Assembly (NCBI GenBank): GCA_964651475.1
Contig: CAZYXV010000030.1
Span: 1 to 41,685 of the forward strand
From: JBGSMF01 sp964651475
GTDB lineage: Bacteria; Chloroflexota; Anaerolineae; Fen-1058
Direction: 5' to 3'
DNA length: 41,685 nt
Every line of letters starts with the position of its first letter. Position 1 is the stretch's first letter. The notes below the pieces were generated by a model, which was not told the DNA's origin, made no database searches, and saw nothing but the letters and a program-made list of their open reading frames with translations. The position numbers and the translations under genes were made by a program. Below are positions 25,156 to 33,859 of the stretch, one piece after another.

Positions 25156-26373
25156 CTAGTCGTGTTCCAGTGTCAGCCGTACACCACCAATGTGCACGTA
25201 GGCGGTATCATCGGGAAAGCCTAACTCAAAAGCAATGTAGAGAATGCCTCGTTGATCGCTGAGCACGTTGTTCTGGGTTAGATCCCAATGTTCCTCACAC
25301 TGGGTCTCTATACAAGCATAATCCGTATCATCTGTGAATACAACGTCTCCTGCGTCCACCCCGTTTTGCCGCCGCACACTGATGGCGGTGATGGCAGTGA
25401 GATCCGCTGAGACCCTATAGTACAGGTCCAGCCTAGTTACGGTGACATTCTGCCCGTACAATTGCCCAGGTATCGTGACCGGTAACACCACAACTTTGGG
25501 GTTCCCCCAATCAGCGCCTCCCGAGACCTTAAACCCCCCGTAAAGATCGCGCGCAAACTCAGTCGTGTCATCACTGTTGGCCTTTGCCAGATTATTACCA
25601 CTGATCCAGATGTAAGAGTTGGCGGTGCTCCTGATCCGCCCACTGCCGGTAACATCGAGAGCGAGGGCGGCACTTTCGACCTGGAGAGCAGTCGCATCGC
25701 TTTCGACTCTGAGGGCAATGCCCCCTGTACTTGTGAACAACCCGCCAAAGCCGAGTGGGTGGCCTTCTCCTTTGACGCCAGCACCCAAGAGGCCGGCCCG
25801 TCCTACGATGCCGTGGCCAAAGCCGCTGCTCGCACCGAGCACGCCGGGTGTTCCTACGCCATATAAACCCGCGCCGTCGCCTCCATTGCGTACAGTGAGT
25901 ATTTCAGAGGAACTGGAATTGCTGATCACTGCTCCCGGCCGCAGGCTCAGAGCATAAGGTACAGTGTAAATGGGCTGACGCGGGCTCATTTCACCGTCGC
26001 TGCCAATTTCGATGCCCACGTATAGCTGATCTCCGGTCACGTGGTCGCTGCATCCACTTATGTAGGTTGCGAACAGCCCATCGTCAACGTCCACTGTATC
26101 GGTGTCTACGCACAGCGCTGTTGCTGTAACCGAGGCGCTGTTGTAGAGACGAAAGGTCAGGGAATGGGAACCATTGAGCGGATTGTTTTGATTGTTGGTC
26201 AGGCGCCCCTGGATGGGGATGCTGCCTGCTACACGCGCTGCTACTGCGGCCCCAGCGTTGGGTATGTCGCCATCTTCCGCCCCAGTCTCCTGGGCCTGAG
26301 TCAGCCCCACGGCCAGCGCCAGTATGACCAGCGCCACAATACCACTCACGGTTAACCATTTGTACGTGTTCAT
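25156..26373 (-). CDS. Secreted tail-fibre-like protein
   Basis: A 405-residue protein. Its signal peptide (WLTVSGIVALVILALAVGLTQAQE) is nearly the same as that of the protein at 28016. The N-terminal domain follows the pattern IQGRLTNNQNNPLNG ... FRLYNS ... GLFATYISG ... YVGIEIGSDGEMSPRQPIYTVPYALSLRPGAVI, shared with 21112 and 28016. The middle has Gly-rich segments (GVGTPGVLGASSGFGHGIVGRAGLLGAGVKGEG), a fibre-like repeat. The C-terminal 150 residues are unlike those of the other two and unknown to me. AAAGGA precedes the ATG. A fibrous surface binder is inferred; no membrane or sorting signal is seen at its C-terminus. Confidence 0.7.
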   Translation of the reverse strand: MNTYKWLTVSGIVALVILALAVGLTQAQETGAEDGDIPNAGAAVAARVAGSIPIQGRLTNNQNNPLNGSHSLTFRLYNSASVTATALCVDTDTVDVDDGLFATYISGCSDHVTGDQLYVGIEIGSDGEMSPRQPIYTVPYALSLRPGAVISNSSSSEILTVRNGGDGAGLYGVGTPGVLGASSGFGHGIVGRAGLLGAGVKGEGHPLGFGGLFTSTGGIALRVESDATALQVESAALALDVTGSGRIRSTANSYIWISGNNLAKANSDDTTEFARDLYGGFKVSGGADWGNPKVVVLPVTIPGQLYGQNVTVTRLDLYYRVSADLTAITAISVRRQNGVDAGDVVFTDDTDYACIETQCEEHWDLTQNNVLSDQRGILYIAFELGFPDDTAYVHIGGVRLTLEHD

Positions 26374-26467
26374 TTTTTTCCTTTCTTTGTTGATATGTTC
26401 TTGTGCGATTTTATGGGGTGTACTGTCTTGTATCTTCTATCTCACGGTTTTCTATGTGATTACCTCC

Positions 26468-28000
26468 TTATTGAAACTTGATGCTCCCGTAGCGATCTAG
26501 CTTGATCGCGCCATTGTAGATGCGGATGCCGATTGACCGATTCCCTCTGGCAAAGAGCCACGTATTATGGGAACTCGACCCCTCGAATCGGATTGATCCC
26601 CCCGTGGTGCTCTCACAGGTCGCTGTGACGCCAGGCAAAAACTGGAGGCTCTGGCCACTCTCGAACGTGGCGCTGTTGCCCGCCGCGTCCTGGTCGAAAT
26701 AACGAAAGGGAAATGACGCGTCTTGCGGGTAGGCGCCAGAGAGTGTGCTCCCCAAGGCCTGGGCCGGGTAGATGTCTATGAGCATGTATTCGTCGTCGCC
26801 AGCGTTGTACCAATAATCCACCGTATACCACGCGGTATCCGAATCGCCGTGGCCGTAATTCACGTGCCATTGCTGCACGGGTGGGCTGCCGATTTCTTGC
26901 CAGCCATCTCCAACAACTCCATGCGTAAAGCTAGAGGTCTCGAATCGGTATTGCACCGGCCGGTTCAGGTTGAACTGGGCTTTCATTTCGTTGAACCATG
27001 CCCCTGCTGTGGCATAGTCCGCCCGCTCGACGACGCGGACATTAGAATAACGGTAGTAGCTTTCGTACACCGCCTCCATGTTCCGTCCCGAGCAAGCGGA
27101 GGCGTCGCATCCGTAGCTCATGCCACAGGCCTGCCCTACCTCGGCCACAAGCTCGGCCGCAGCGTTGACCTGGAGCGTGGGCCAATCGCAGTCGGGAACC
27201 GTCGTCCCGGGGGCTGTGAATTCGTCGGGCATGTTGGGCCAGTCGTAGGCGTCATTATAAGGACTCGCGGATCCCAGCGGGGGACCGCCATAGGGCGGCC
27301 AGTTCCAGTAGCGCATAATCTGGCCGCCGGCGATGGCGGTGCATCCCACTTTTGCGTTCTGGTTGTAACTACAGTAAGCGGAAAGATTGCAGCTCATATT
27401 GGGACACTGGTCATTGTAAGGTGGGTACTGGTGCCACGCGGAGGTGAGCATTATTCCTCCTTCCTGATAGTTCATCGTCACTGCACCGGATTCCAGCCCC
27501 ATTTTAAAGGCGCGGGGACTAGCTGTTAGTTGCTGCCAAGTGTCTTGCCAGGGGGAGTTGTTCTCCATAGTTTCCTCTCCCTTTGGCTCGACGAGGATGG
27601 GTTGCATTTCGATTCTGTTCAAGATATCCTCCATCTCGCCTTTGATCAAGTTGGCTAGCCCCTCATCGGACTCGGGGTCCAAATCACTGACGTCCGAGTA
27701 CGCCTTGACGGGGGCCATCTCTTTGCGCAGCGGAATCACGATAAAGCCATGGGGCCTCACGCGGCAAAAGTAACCGAGCACGCGCTCCCCGCGTTCAAGC
27801 TCCTGGATGGTTTCCACTTTAGCGGTTTGAGAATCACCCCACTTTCCCTTGTTCTGGATGATCGAGGTGATCCAGTTCTGCGCCACGGCCAGAGCCTCAT
27901 CCTTTGTCACTATCTCTGAGGCAGACTGGGCCTGGAGCGGCGATGCCGGCCTCACGATTACGAGGCAGGCGAGCAAGATAGTGATCCATTGTTTCTGCAT
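26468..28000 (-). CDS. Streptopain-like C10 cysteine protease, secreted
   Basis: A 510-residue preproenzyme of the C10 family (SpeB, interpain, periodontain). After the signal peptide comes a propeptide-like part (EIVTKDEALAVAQNWITS). The mature domain has Cys220 in KVGCTAIAGGQIMRYWNWP, matching the SpeB TGCVATATAQIMKYHNYP site, and His360 in THGVVGDGWQE, followed by WHVNYGHGD at the place of the SpeB NWGW segment. The 140-residue Cys-His distance fits the family (148 in SpeB). The C-terminal 100 residues form an extra beta-rich domain ending without a YLP tag. A strong AGGAGG precedes the ATG. Family members degrade host or prey proteins. It follows the tail-fibre gene after 15 bases. Confidence 0.88.
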   Translation of the reverse strand: MQKQWITILLACLVIVRPASPLQAQSASEIVTKDEALAVAQNWITSIIQNKGKWGDSQTAKVETIQELERGERVLGYFCRVRPHGFIVIPLRKEMAPVKAYSDVSDLDPESDEGLANLIKGEMEDILNRIEMQPILVEPKGEETMENNSPWQDTWQQLTASPRAFKMGLESGAVTMNYQEGGIMLTSAWHQYPPYNDQCPNMSCNLSAYCSYNQNAKVGCTAIAGGQIMRYWNWPPYGGPPLGSASPYNDAYDWPNMPDEFTAPGTTVPDCDWPTLQVNAAAELVAEVGQACGMSYGCDASACSGRNMEAVYESYYRYSNVRVVERADYATAGAWFNEMKAQFNLNRPVQYRFETSSFTHGVVGDGWQEIGSPPVQQWHVNYGHGDSDTAWYTVDYWYNAGDDEYMLIDIYPAQALGSTLSGAYPQDASFPFRYFDQDAAGNSATFESGQSLQFLPGVTATCESTTGGSIRFEGSSSHNTWLFARGNRSIGIRIYNGAIKLDRYGSIKFQ

Positions 28001-28015
28001 AGTCGCACCTCCTGG

Positions 28016-29407
28016 TTACTGCAAGGCTACGAGAACCAGGATTTGTCCCTGCTTGCCTTGTTCCAGCCGCTCCATCGCCTTGCCTAAAATAGCGCCCTGG
28101 GCCAGCGCGGGATTCGTCACCTTCATAGCGTAACCGGGCGTGTTGGACGTTGTGAGGAGGTCTCCTGGCTCTACGCCTGTCTCCGTGGCATCTACGTTGC
28201 AATACACACGGCCAGCCAGGGCGACGTCATGGTCGAACTGACCCGCCCCCAGGCGCACGGCGGACCCCAGCCCCTTGGCGCCGGCCACGATCCCGGCCAC
28301 CCGGCTATCGTATGGGGTACGGCTGATTGTCAACTGACCTGGCTGCTCAGGGTCAATGACCAGGACGGCGCCGGGGGCGATCCCGGCTTCATCGGACACG
28401 TTAAACCCCTCGGCATAGTCCAGTCCCTCGCCCAGTTCTATGATCGTGTCACCCGTGCTGCTGCTCTGGATTACCAGGTTTCCCCGCACGCTTGTCCTGC
28501 CACTCTCGTCCACGTTAAAGAGGAGGACATCGTCCTTGTCGCGAACCTCGAAATCGCTGTCTTCACCATCGCCATCGTTGTCCAAATCAATTCGGATTGT
28601 GTCGTTACTGACGAAGTAGATATCGCTGCTGGCGTAGGCCGGATCCGAAAGTATCTTGCCATCATCCCCAGCGCTAGTGTCGGCATTGCCGCCCAAGATG
28701 AGATCGGCGCCGTCATCTGCGCCCCGCGCATAAATCCCGGCGCTGTCGGGAGAGTTGCTTTGGCCATAGACGCCAATGCCATTCTCGCTGCGAGCATAGG
28801 CGCCATATCCATTGGCCGCGAAGGATGCCACGCCGGTATTCTGTGCTGCAATTTCGAGCGCCTCGCCGCTGCCACTGTCATTGCGGAGGATGAGTGTGTC
28901 AATATCTCCGTCGCTGGTAGAGGTATTGTCTATGACGAGCAACTCGTCTAGGGTGTCACTGATCAATGCTCCTGGCCGCAGGCTGAGGGCGTAGGGGACG
29001 GGGCGGATGTACTGGCGAGATGTCATCTCTCCATTGCTCTCTACCTCGATACCCAGATAGACTCCCTGCCCGTGCAGCGCATCTCCGCAATTTATGTAGG
29101 AGCTGAACAAGCCGCCCACTATCGCCACGTTGTGGGTGTCCGTGCAGATGGGTACGCCGGCCTGGGGCTGTTCGTAGAGGCGGAAGGTGAATTCGTACCA
29201 GGCGTCATCGAGAACATGGCCGCCGTTGTCGGTCAGTTGTCCTTGGATGGAAAAGGGGCTCAATACGCCTGCGGTTTCTTCAATCACGTATGGGGCGCTG
29301 ATTTCCTCTTGCGGCTCTGGTTCCTGAGCCTGGGTCAAGCCGGCCGCCAGCGCCAGTATGCCCAGCACCACCATACCACTCACGATTAACCATTTTTGCG
29401 TAATCAT
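28016..29407 (-). CDS. Secreted tail-fibre-like protein with G2/chaperone-like C-terminal module
   Basis: A 463-residue protein. The signal peptide (WLIVSGMVVLGILALAAGLTQAQE) and N-terminal domain (SIQGQLTDNGGHVLDD ... FRLYEQPQ ... YLGIEVESNGEMTSRQYIRPVPYALSLRPGALI) are shared with the protein at 25156. The middle has repeated short beta segments (GVYGQSNSPDSAGIYARG, DNDGDGEDSDFEV). The C-terminal 120 residues (YDSRVAGIVAGAKGLG, VALAGRVYCNVDATETGVEPGDLLTTS, GYAMKVTNPALAQGAILGKAMERLEQGKQGQILVLVALQ) are a widespread module of phage-tail-like and adhesin proteins. AAGGAAGG precedes the ATG at 29407. It lies between the C25 and C10 protease genes, so processing by these proteases is possible. Confidence 0.75.
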   Translation of the reverse strand: MITQKWLIVSGMVVLGILALAAGLTQAQEPEPQEEISAPYVIEETAGVLSPFSIQGQLTDNGGHVLDDAWYEFTFRLYEQPQAGVPICTDTHNVAIVGGLFSSYINCGDALHGQGVYLGIEVESNGEMTSRQYIRPVPYALSLRPGALISDTLDELLVIDNTSTSDGDIDTLILRNDSGSGEALEIAAQNTGVASFAANGYGAYARSENGIGVYGQSNSPDSAGIYARGADDGADLILGGNADTSAGDDGKILSDPAYASSDIYFVSNDTIRIDLDNDGDGEDSDFEVRDKDDVLLFNVDESGRTSVRGNLVIQSSSTGDTIIELGEGLDYAEGFNVSDEAGIAPGAVLVIDPEQPGQLTISRTPYDSRVAGIVAGAKGLGSAVRLGAGQFDHDVALAGRVYCNVDATETGVEPGDLLTTSNTPGYAMKVTNPALAQGAILGKAMERLEQGKQGQILVLVALQ

Positions 29408-29436
29408 TTTTTCCTTCCTTGTTTTGAAAAATTTCT

Positions 29437-32400
29437 CTAGTCCGCAAATTCTCTGAGCACGAGCGGCAGGTAGATTTTGGCTGTCACGGTCACGCGCCAG
29501 ACCGCGCTCCACTCGCTTTCGGGATATCCATATTCCCGGTTGATGGCTTTAACCCGCCAGTAGTAGACGCCGCCGGCCAGTTGTCGCCCGGTGCGCGTGC
29601 TCAAGTCGAGGTAGACATCATCTATCTCCGGCGAGCCAAAGTCGTCGTCGTCGTCCGCCTGGATGTGATACTGCGAGTCGAGCACGCTCGACCACACAAA
29701 GGTTGGCTTGTCTACCTGTGCTCCATCAAGTGGGGAGATGAGCGCCGGCGCCTGGAGGCGCGGCGTCGTGCTGGCGGCCAGCGGCAACTCGACGTTGCCC
29801 GCGCCGTCGGTGGCCCGCGACGCGATGGCGTAGGGAGCTCTCTCGTCCCAGGCAATGCCGCTGCAATCGAGCGTCCACGTCGTCGCGCCGGCTGCCAACA
29901 GCCAGGTCGGCGTGACCACCCAGGCAGCGCCGTCCCAGTACTGCTCGTGGTCGCTGCGCAGGATGCTCACCTCCACCTGGCTGACCCCCGAGCCTGGGGC
30001 GTAATCGTAGGCCGTGCCGGAGATGATCGCCGTATGGCTCAGAACGATTTGATCGGCGGAGAGGTAGATGGTCGAGACGGGTGGAATGATGTCGGCCATG
30101 TTCAACATAAAGTCGGCGTGCACACTTGCGGCTGTGCCGTCCAGCGTGACGGTCACGGGGCCGGCCGGGACGAGGTACTCGTAATCCTCTGCCTGCACGC
30201 TCACGGTGTATATGCCCGGCGTGAGCGGCGTGGAGGTATATACCCCGGTGAGGCCGGTCGCGAGCGTCTGTGAGGCCGGGCCGGCGATTGTCACTGTGGC
30301 CGAGACGGGCTGGCTGTAGGTTGCTTCTCTGACCTTGCCCACAATCACGCCATTGAGCAGCTTGATTTGCACTTTCGTCCAATCCCCGGCGGCGGGAGTA
30401 GTTGGGTCGTCGCTCAATGCGAGGTGGATGAGGTCGTTGGTCAGGAAGGCCTGGCTGGCGATGACGGTTCCGGGCGTCAGGTCGGCCTTTGTGGTGGCGG
30501 TAAAATGGCCTTTCCACGTCGCGCCAGCGCCAACCTGCGCCGTAGACCAGGTCGGATTCCCGTAGGCGTCCAGCCCGCCGCCGTCCATCATCCCAATCTG
30601 GTCGAACAGCCCAGTGTCTATGCTGCACGTCATGGTCAGGTTTGTGAGCGGATAGCCCATCTGGTTGATGAACTCGAGGGTATACTCGATCTCTTCCCCT
30701 CTGCTTGCCTCGGTTGGGAAGGCGGACAGGTTGAATTCGTAAGAGGCGCTTGGCACGTTGCTGACCGTGACGCTGACTTGCTCTTGATAGAGCACCGCAC
30801 TCGGTTGGAGCGCCCGCGTGCCCAATGTTGGAGGAGCGTCCAGCGCCATCATTCTCACGATGTAGCCTCCGTCCGTTTGCAACTGGCGGGTATCCCAGTC
30901 AACCCCCCAGCCATCTTTTATGTTGGTGTCAGTTCCAATCAACGTCCAGTACGGCTGGGCTACTCCCTGGCGAGCGTAATAAAACTGCACGGCCTCGATG
31001 GGCAGAGTCGCGGCGAACTCGGGCCGCATGCGCATCGCCACAATGTCTTTGAGCGCTGCCAGGATGCGGATCTCGTCTCGCAGCATCCCCGCCCTCCAGT
31101 TGCTCACGCAAAAGTCAACTTCGTGCCTCCCCTCGACGTTGCCAGCCTCATCCTCCGACCAGTAATGGAGTGTGCGGAAGTCGAGGTAATCCCCGCCGTG
31201 GACGTCGAAGGGGCCGGTGTATGTATGGATGTAGCCTCCCATCTCGTACCACGTGGACGCCACGCCGGAGCGGCCGTCGGTGGCCGTAAGCGCCACGGTG
31301 ACCTCATCGTTGTAGCAGCCCTGCTCCGGGCACGACTGGCCCGGGAAGCAAAAGACCATCGCCGGCGGCTCGCCGTCCAACGCGATGTCGGTATCGGGTT
31401 TCACGGTGTCAATTCTGACCTGATCGCTTTTCGTCGTCTCTGTGTTTCCGAGAAAATCCATCGAGTAGTAATTGAACGTATGGATGCCGTCGTTGCTGTG
31501 ATCATCGGGCGCACTGACGGTGAGGCGATTGCCTGTCCGCCACGCCCCGCCTCCGATCCGGTAGCGCGTTTCGCGGACGCCGGAGGGCGGCGTACCGGCA
31601 TCGCTCGCGGTCAGCGCAACGGAAACGCCATCGTTGTGCCAGTCGTTGTCAGCATTGTCCGATGTGGTGGGAGGGGTCGTGTCTGCCAGCCCTTCGACGC
31701 CGCCTGCACGCAGCGACGGGTCGCCGAACAGCGCGTACATCATCGTGTGCTGCATGCCATACATCGCACAGTATGTCTCGAACCAGTCATTGCGGCTGAT
31801 GTCATAGTCGCTAAAAATTGGCGCAAAGCTAAAATCGCCGCTCGCGTCGAAAACCTCATTGTCAAGCCATCGCATCAGCATCGAGCGCCACATGTCGCCC
31901 AGGCGATTGCGACCGTCCACACTGGAGTGAGGTGAGTTGTATCCCCTGAAGAACTGGTACATCAGCTCGCCGTTGGCCGGGAAACTGGCGCCTTTCGTCG
32001 CGGCCGCCAGTCCCACCCAGCCGGTCTCGTCGCCGGAGGCGCTGTTTTTGGCGAACAGTTTCTCCTCCGGGTTGAATTCCCAATCGTACGCGGCGGGTTG
32101 CAATGGCGCGGGCGGCGGAGCGTTCAGGATGTACGGGCGCGTCATCGCGACTGGATCGCTGCCGCCCTCGAAACCATCTGCCAGCGTCATATCTGGGAGG
32201 ATGCCGCCGCCGCAGTGATCGCCGGACCGCGGATAGGTTGTGCCGTTCAGCACGCAGCCGGTGACGTGGTAGAATTTGTCATCCGTCCCATCCCCGTCGT
32301 GGTCAACCCACTCCGGGTCGAATATGACCTGGATCTCGTCGCCGTCCACCGTCAGGTAAGGCATATCCTGGCCGCCCACGTTGCGCGTGCCCTCGGATAC

Positions 32401-33549
32401 AGGAGCAAAGCGCGCCATCCCACCAGGTGGGCCGCCGGCAAAGCCCCCATCGCTGCACCCATCGGAAAAAGCGACTGTGAACTTGTCTGCGTTGTTCACG
32501 TCGGTGGTGTAATTCCTGACCCGCGAGGTATGGTCGTGCCAGCCCAGCAAGCCGACGGCGGCAAACTCTGCCGCCGGGACGGCGTGGTCCTTGTCCCACG
32601 TTGTGCTGCCCCACATCGCGTCTTCGAATATGTCAATCTCATCCGCCGAAAGGCCAGTGCGCGCTCGACATTCCGCCGTCGTCTCTGTGCCGGTGCAGAA
32701 GCAGGGGCGGTAGGCCTGGTCTGGAGAGGCTGTCAGGTAGCTGTCGTGAATATAAGTTTGAAAGTCAAAATCTCCTCCCAGGGTACTTTGTACGTCGTTA
32801 AAATGGATGCCGGCGTCGCACTTGCGCCCGGAGCCGGCGATGAACAGCGCGTCGTGGAACCAGTCGTCGGCCGGGTCGAAGGTCAGGTGTTCGTACTTGA
32901 TGACTTTGGCTACATAGCTCTCCATCTCGGCGGCGGTCGAGGCCGGCACGCGCCCTACCGCCACATCGGGGTGGAGGTCGGCGTGGTCGAGGTTTACGCT
33001 GTACGGATCGGCGGCGCAGTTCCCGCTGACCACGTGCTCGCCAAAGTAGCCGTCCCCGTCGTAATCCCAGGTGTTGAACGCGCCGCCAGAGTCGTAGAGG
33101 TCGGCGTAATACAGGTCGCTGGGGAAGTAATACTCTACTTCTTCGGGGTGGTTGCTGCGCCGGGAAGTCACCCAGCGCACCGGCAGCTTGTCCACGTCGC
33201 CTGCCAGCATCGCGTATTGGATGCCATAGTGACCCTCGTAATAGGCAATGGTCTGTTTGATCTGTTCCGGTTCGTCCACGCCTACGAAGCGTGCGTCTCC
33301 GTAGATGCTTTCCAGGGTGACGAGCGTTGTGGTGATGCCGGTGGCGTTCTTGTGTGCGACCAGCGGGTCGAGCGCCGGCTCGAACTCGCCAGGCGCGATG
33401 ATTAACAGAGCATAGGTTCCGGCCGGCGCCTGGAGCGCGGCCTCGACGCTCGGCGGTTCCAACGCGCGCGCCAGACTCGCGCGCGCCGCGACGAGTGCCA
33501 GAGAGAGCATAGCCAACAGGCTAACCACCAGGCTGAGTGTCTTTTTCAT
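29437..33549 (-). CDS. Gingipain-like C25 cysteine protease with Ig/Fn3-type domains and YLP tag
   Basis: A 1370-residue secreted protein. The signal peptide is followed by a C25 catalytic region (YAMLAGDVDKLPVRWVTS ... VEYYFPSDLYYADLY ... DVAVGRVPASTAAEMESYV), with His near residue 337 in LLGWHDHTS and Cys near residue 365 in FSDGCSDGGF; this spacing is close to that of gingipain R. Then come several beta-sandwich domains (SVALTASDAGTPPSGVRETRYRI), a carboxypeptidase-regulatory-like domain (GKVREATYSQPVSATVTI), and a final Fn3-like domain (PALISPLDGAQVDKPTFVWSS ... YYWRVKAINREYG) ending in KIYLPLVLREFAD. The ATG at 33549 is chosen because GGGAGG precedes it and the signal peptide begins there; the frame is open to 33699. 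It is the first gene of the cluster, downstream of a palindromic promoter. Confidence 0.85.
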   Translation of the reverse strand: MKKTLSLVVSLLAMLSLALVAARASLARALEPPSVEAALQAPAGTYALLIIAPGEFEPALDPLVAHKNATGITTTLVTLESIYGDARFVGVDEPEQIKQTIAYYEGHYGIQYAMLAGDVDKLPVRWVTSRRSNHPEEVEYYFPSDLYYADLYDSGGAFNTWDYDGDGYFGEHVVSGNCAADPYSVNLDHADLHPDVAVGRVPASTAAEMESYVAKVIKYEHLTFDPADDWFHDALFIAGSGRKCDAGIHFNDVQSTLGGDFDFQTYIHDSYLTASPDQAYRPCFCTGTETTAECRARTGLSADEIDIFEDAMWGSTTWDKDHAVPAAEFAAVGLLGWHDHTSRVRNYTTDVNNADKFTVAFSDGCSDGGFAGGPPGGMARFAPVSEGTRNVGGQDMPYLTVDGDEIQVIFDPEWVDHDGDGTDDKFYHVTGCVLNGTTYPRSGDHCGGGILPDMTLADGFEGGSDPVAMTRPYILNAPPPAPLQPAAYDWEFNPEEKLFAKNSASGDETGWVGLAAATKGASFPANGELMYQFFRGYNSPHSSVDGRNRLGDMWRSMLMRWLDNEVFDASGDFSFAPIFSDYDISRNDWFETYCAMYGMQHTMMYALFGDPSLRAGGVEGLADTTPPTTSDNADNDWHNDGVSVALTASDAGTPPSGVRETRYRIGGGAWRTGNRLTVSAPDDHSNDGIHTFNYYSMDFLGNTETTKSDQVRIDTVKPDTDIALDGEPPAMVFCFPGQSCPEQGCYNDEVTVALTATDGRSGVASTWYEMGGYIHTYTGPFDVHGGDYLDFRTLHYWSEDEAGNVEGRHEVDFCVSNWRAGMLRDEIRILAALKDIVAMRMRPEFAATLPIEAVQFYYARQGVAQPYWTLIGTDTNIKDGWGVDWDTRQLQTDGGYIVRMMALDAPPTLGTRALQPSAVLYQEQVSVTVSNVPSASYEFNLSAFPTEASRGEEIEYTLEFINQMGYPLTNLTMTCSIDTGLFDQIGMMDGGGLDAYGNPTWSTAQVGAGATWKGHFTATTKADLTPGTVIASQAFLTNDLIHLALSDDPTTPAAGDWTKVQIKLLNGVIVGKVREATYSQPVSATVTIAGPASQTLATGLTGVYTSTPLTPGIYTVSVQAEDYEYLVPAGPVTVTLDGTAASVHADFMLNMADIIPPVSTIYLSADQIVLSHTAIISGTAYDYAPGSGVSQVEVSILRSDHEQYWDGAAWVVTPTWLLAAGATTWTLDCSGIAWDERAPYAIASRATDGAGNVELPLAASTTPRLQAPALISPLDGAQVDKPTFVWSSVLDSQYHIQADDDDDFGSPEIDDVYLDLSTRTGRQLAGGVYYWRVKAINREYGYPESEWSAVWRVTVTAKIYLPLVLREFAD

Positions 33550-33570
33550 ATTAACCTCCCCCATCAGATC

Positions 33571-33598
33571 GAGGACAAAGACACAAGTCACGTGAAGG
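33571..33598 (-). repeat. Heptad array F in the C25 protease leader
   Basis: Plus-strand units GAGGACA, AAGACAC, AAGTCAC, GTGAAGG lie 22-49 bases upstream of the protease ATG. Weaker ACAAAGG-like units continue upstream (33630-33645). The phase is 7 but the units are degenerate. Confidence 0.45.
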
Positions 33599-33683
33599 TG
33601 TTTTTCACCACAAGGGACGGATTTTTCTTCCTTTGTGTCCTTGCTGGTAAAAATAACCTGTATCTCCTGAGCGAAGGCAATCT

Positions 33684-33719
33684 GATGACAGAATAACACA
33701 AATCAGTGTTACTGTCATC
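33684..33719 (-). promoter_or_regulatory. Palindromic promoter of the secreted-protein cluster
   Basis: GATGACAG/CTGTCATC (33684-33691, 33712-33719) and TAACAC/GTGTTA (33694-33699, 33706-33711) form a 14-base two-part inverted repeat with a 6-base centre. Inside it, on the minus strand, ATGACA (33713-33718) and TATTCT (33690-33695) are 17 bases apart and fit a promoter starting near 33683. A regulator bound to the palindrome would cover both elements. The leader to the C25 gene would be about 134 bases. Confidence 0.5.
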
Positions 33720-33725
33720 GGGGCG

Positions 33726-33768
33726 CGGTACTGTTTTTTGGGGGAAAAGACCGGTACTGTTGTACCGG
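33726..33768 (-). promoter_or_regulatory. Direct and inverted repeats upstream of the cluster promoter
   Basis: CGGTACTGTT occurs twice (33726-33735, 33752-33761), 26 bases apart, and the second copy is part of the inverted repeat CCGGTAC-TGTT-GTACCGG (33751-33768). A third, partial match (TTACTGT) lies at 33709-33715 in the promoter palindrome. This is a plausible activator site for the response regulator encoded just upstream; binding is inferred. Confidence 0.45.
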
Positions 33769-33824
33769 GTTATGAGGGGAGTGTAGTATTGTTGTTTTGG
33801 CGATTAACGATGTAAAGCGGGCAG

Positions 33825-33859
33825 ATTATCCGTTCGTCATTCCTCGTTCGTCGTTTGCC
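33825..33859 (-). repeat. Heptad array E over the end of the ComP-like kinase gene
   Basis: On the minus strand five units run through the stop codon: GGCAAAC, GACGAAC, GAGGAAT, GACGAAC, GGATAAT. They resemble array C (GACGGAC, GAGTAAT, GGACAAC, GAGCGAC). The last residues of the kinase (TTNEE) are encoded by the repeat. Confidence 0.65.

Noticed and set aside
21112..29407. Prophage or tailocin, suggested by tail-fibre-like proteins
   Set aside because: No sheath, tube, baseplate, capsid, terminase, integrase or lysis gene is present, and all three proteins have signal peptides.
30367..33405. Long plus-strand frames of 522 and 435 codons
   Set aside because: Antisense to the C25 protease gene, which has signal peptide, catalytic residues and C-terminal tag. 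The plus-strand products are Val/Arg/His-rich without motifs.
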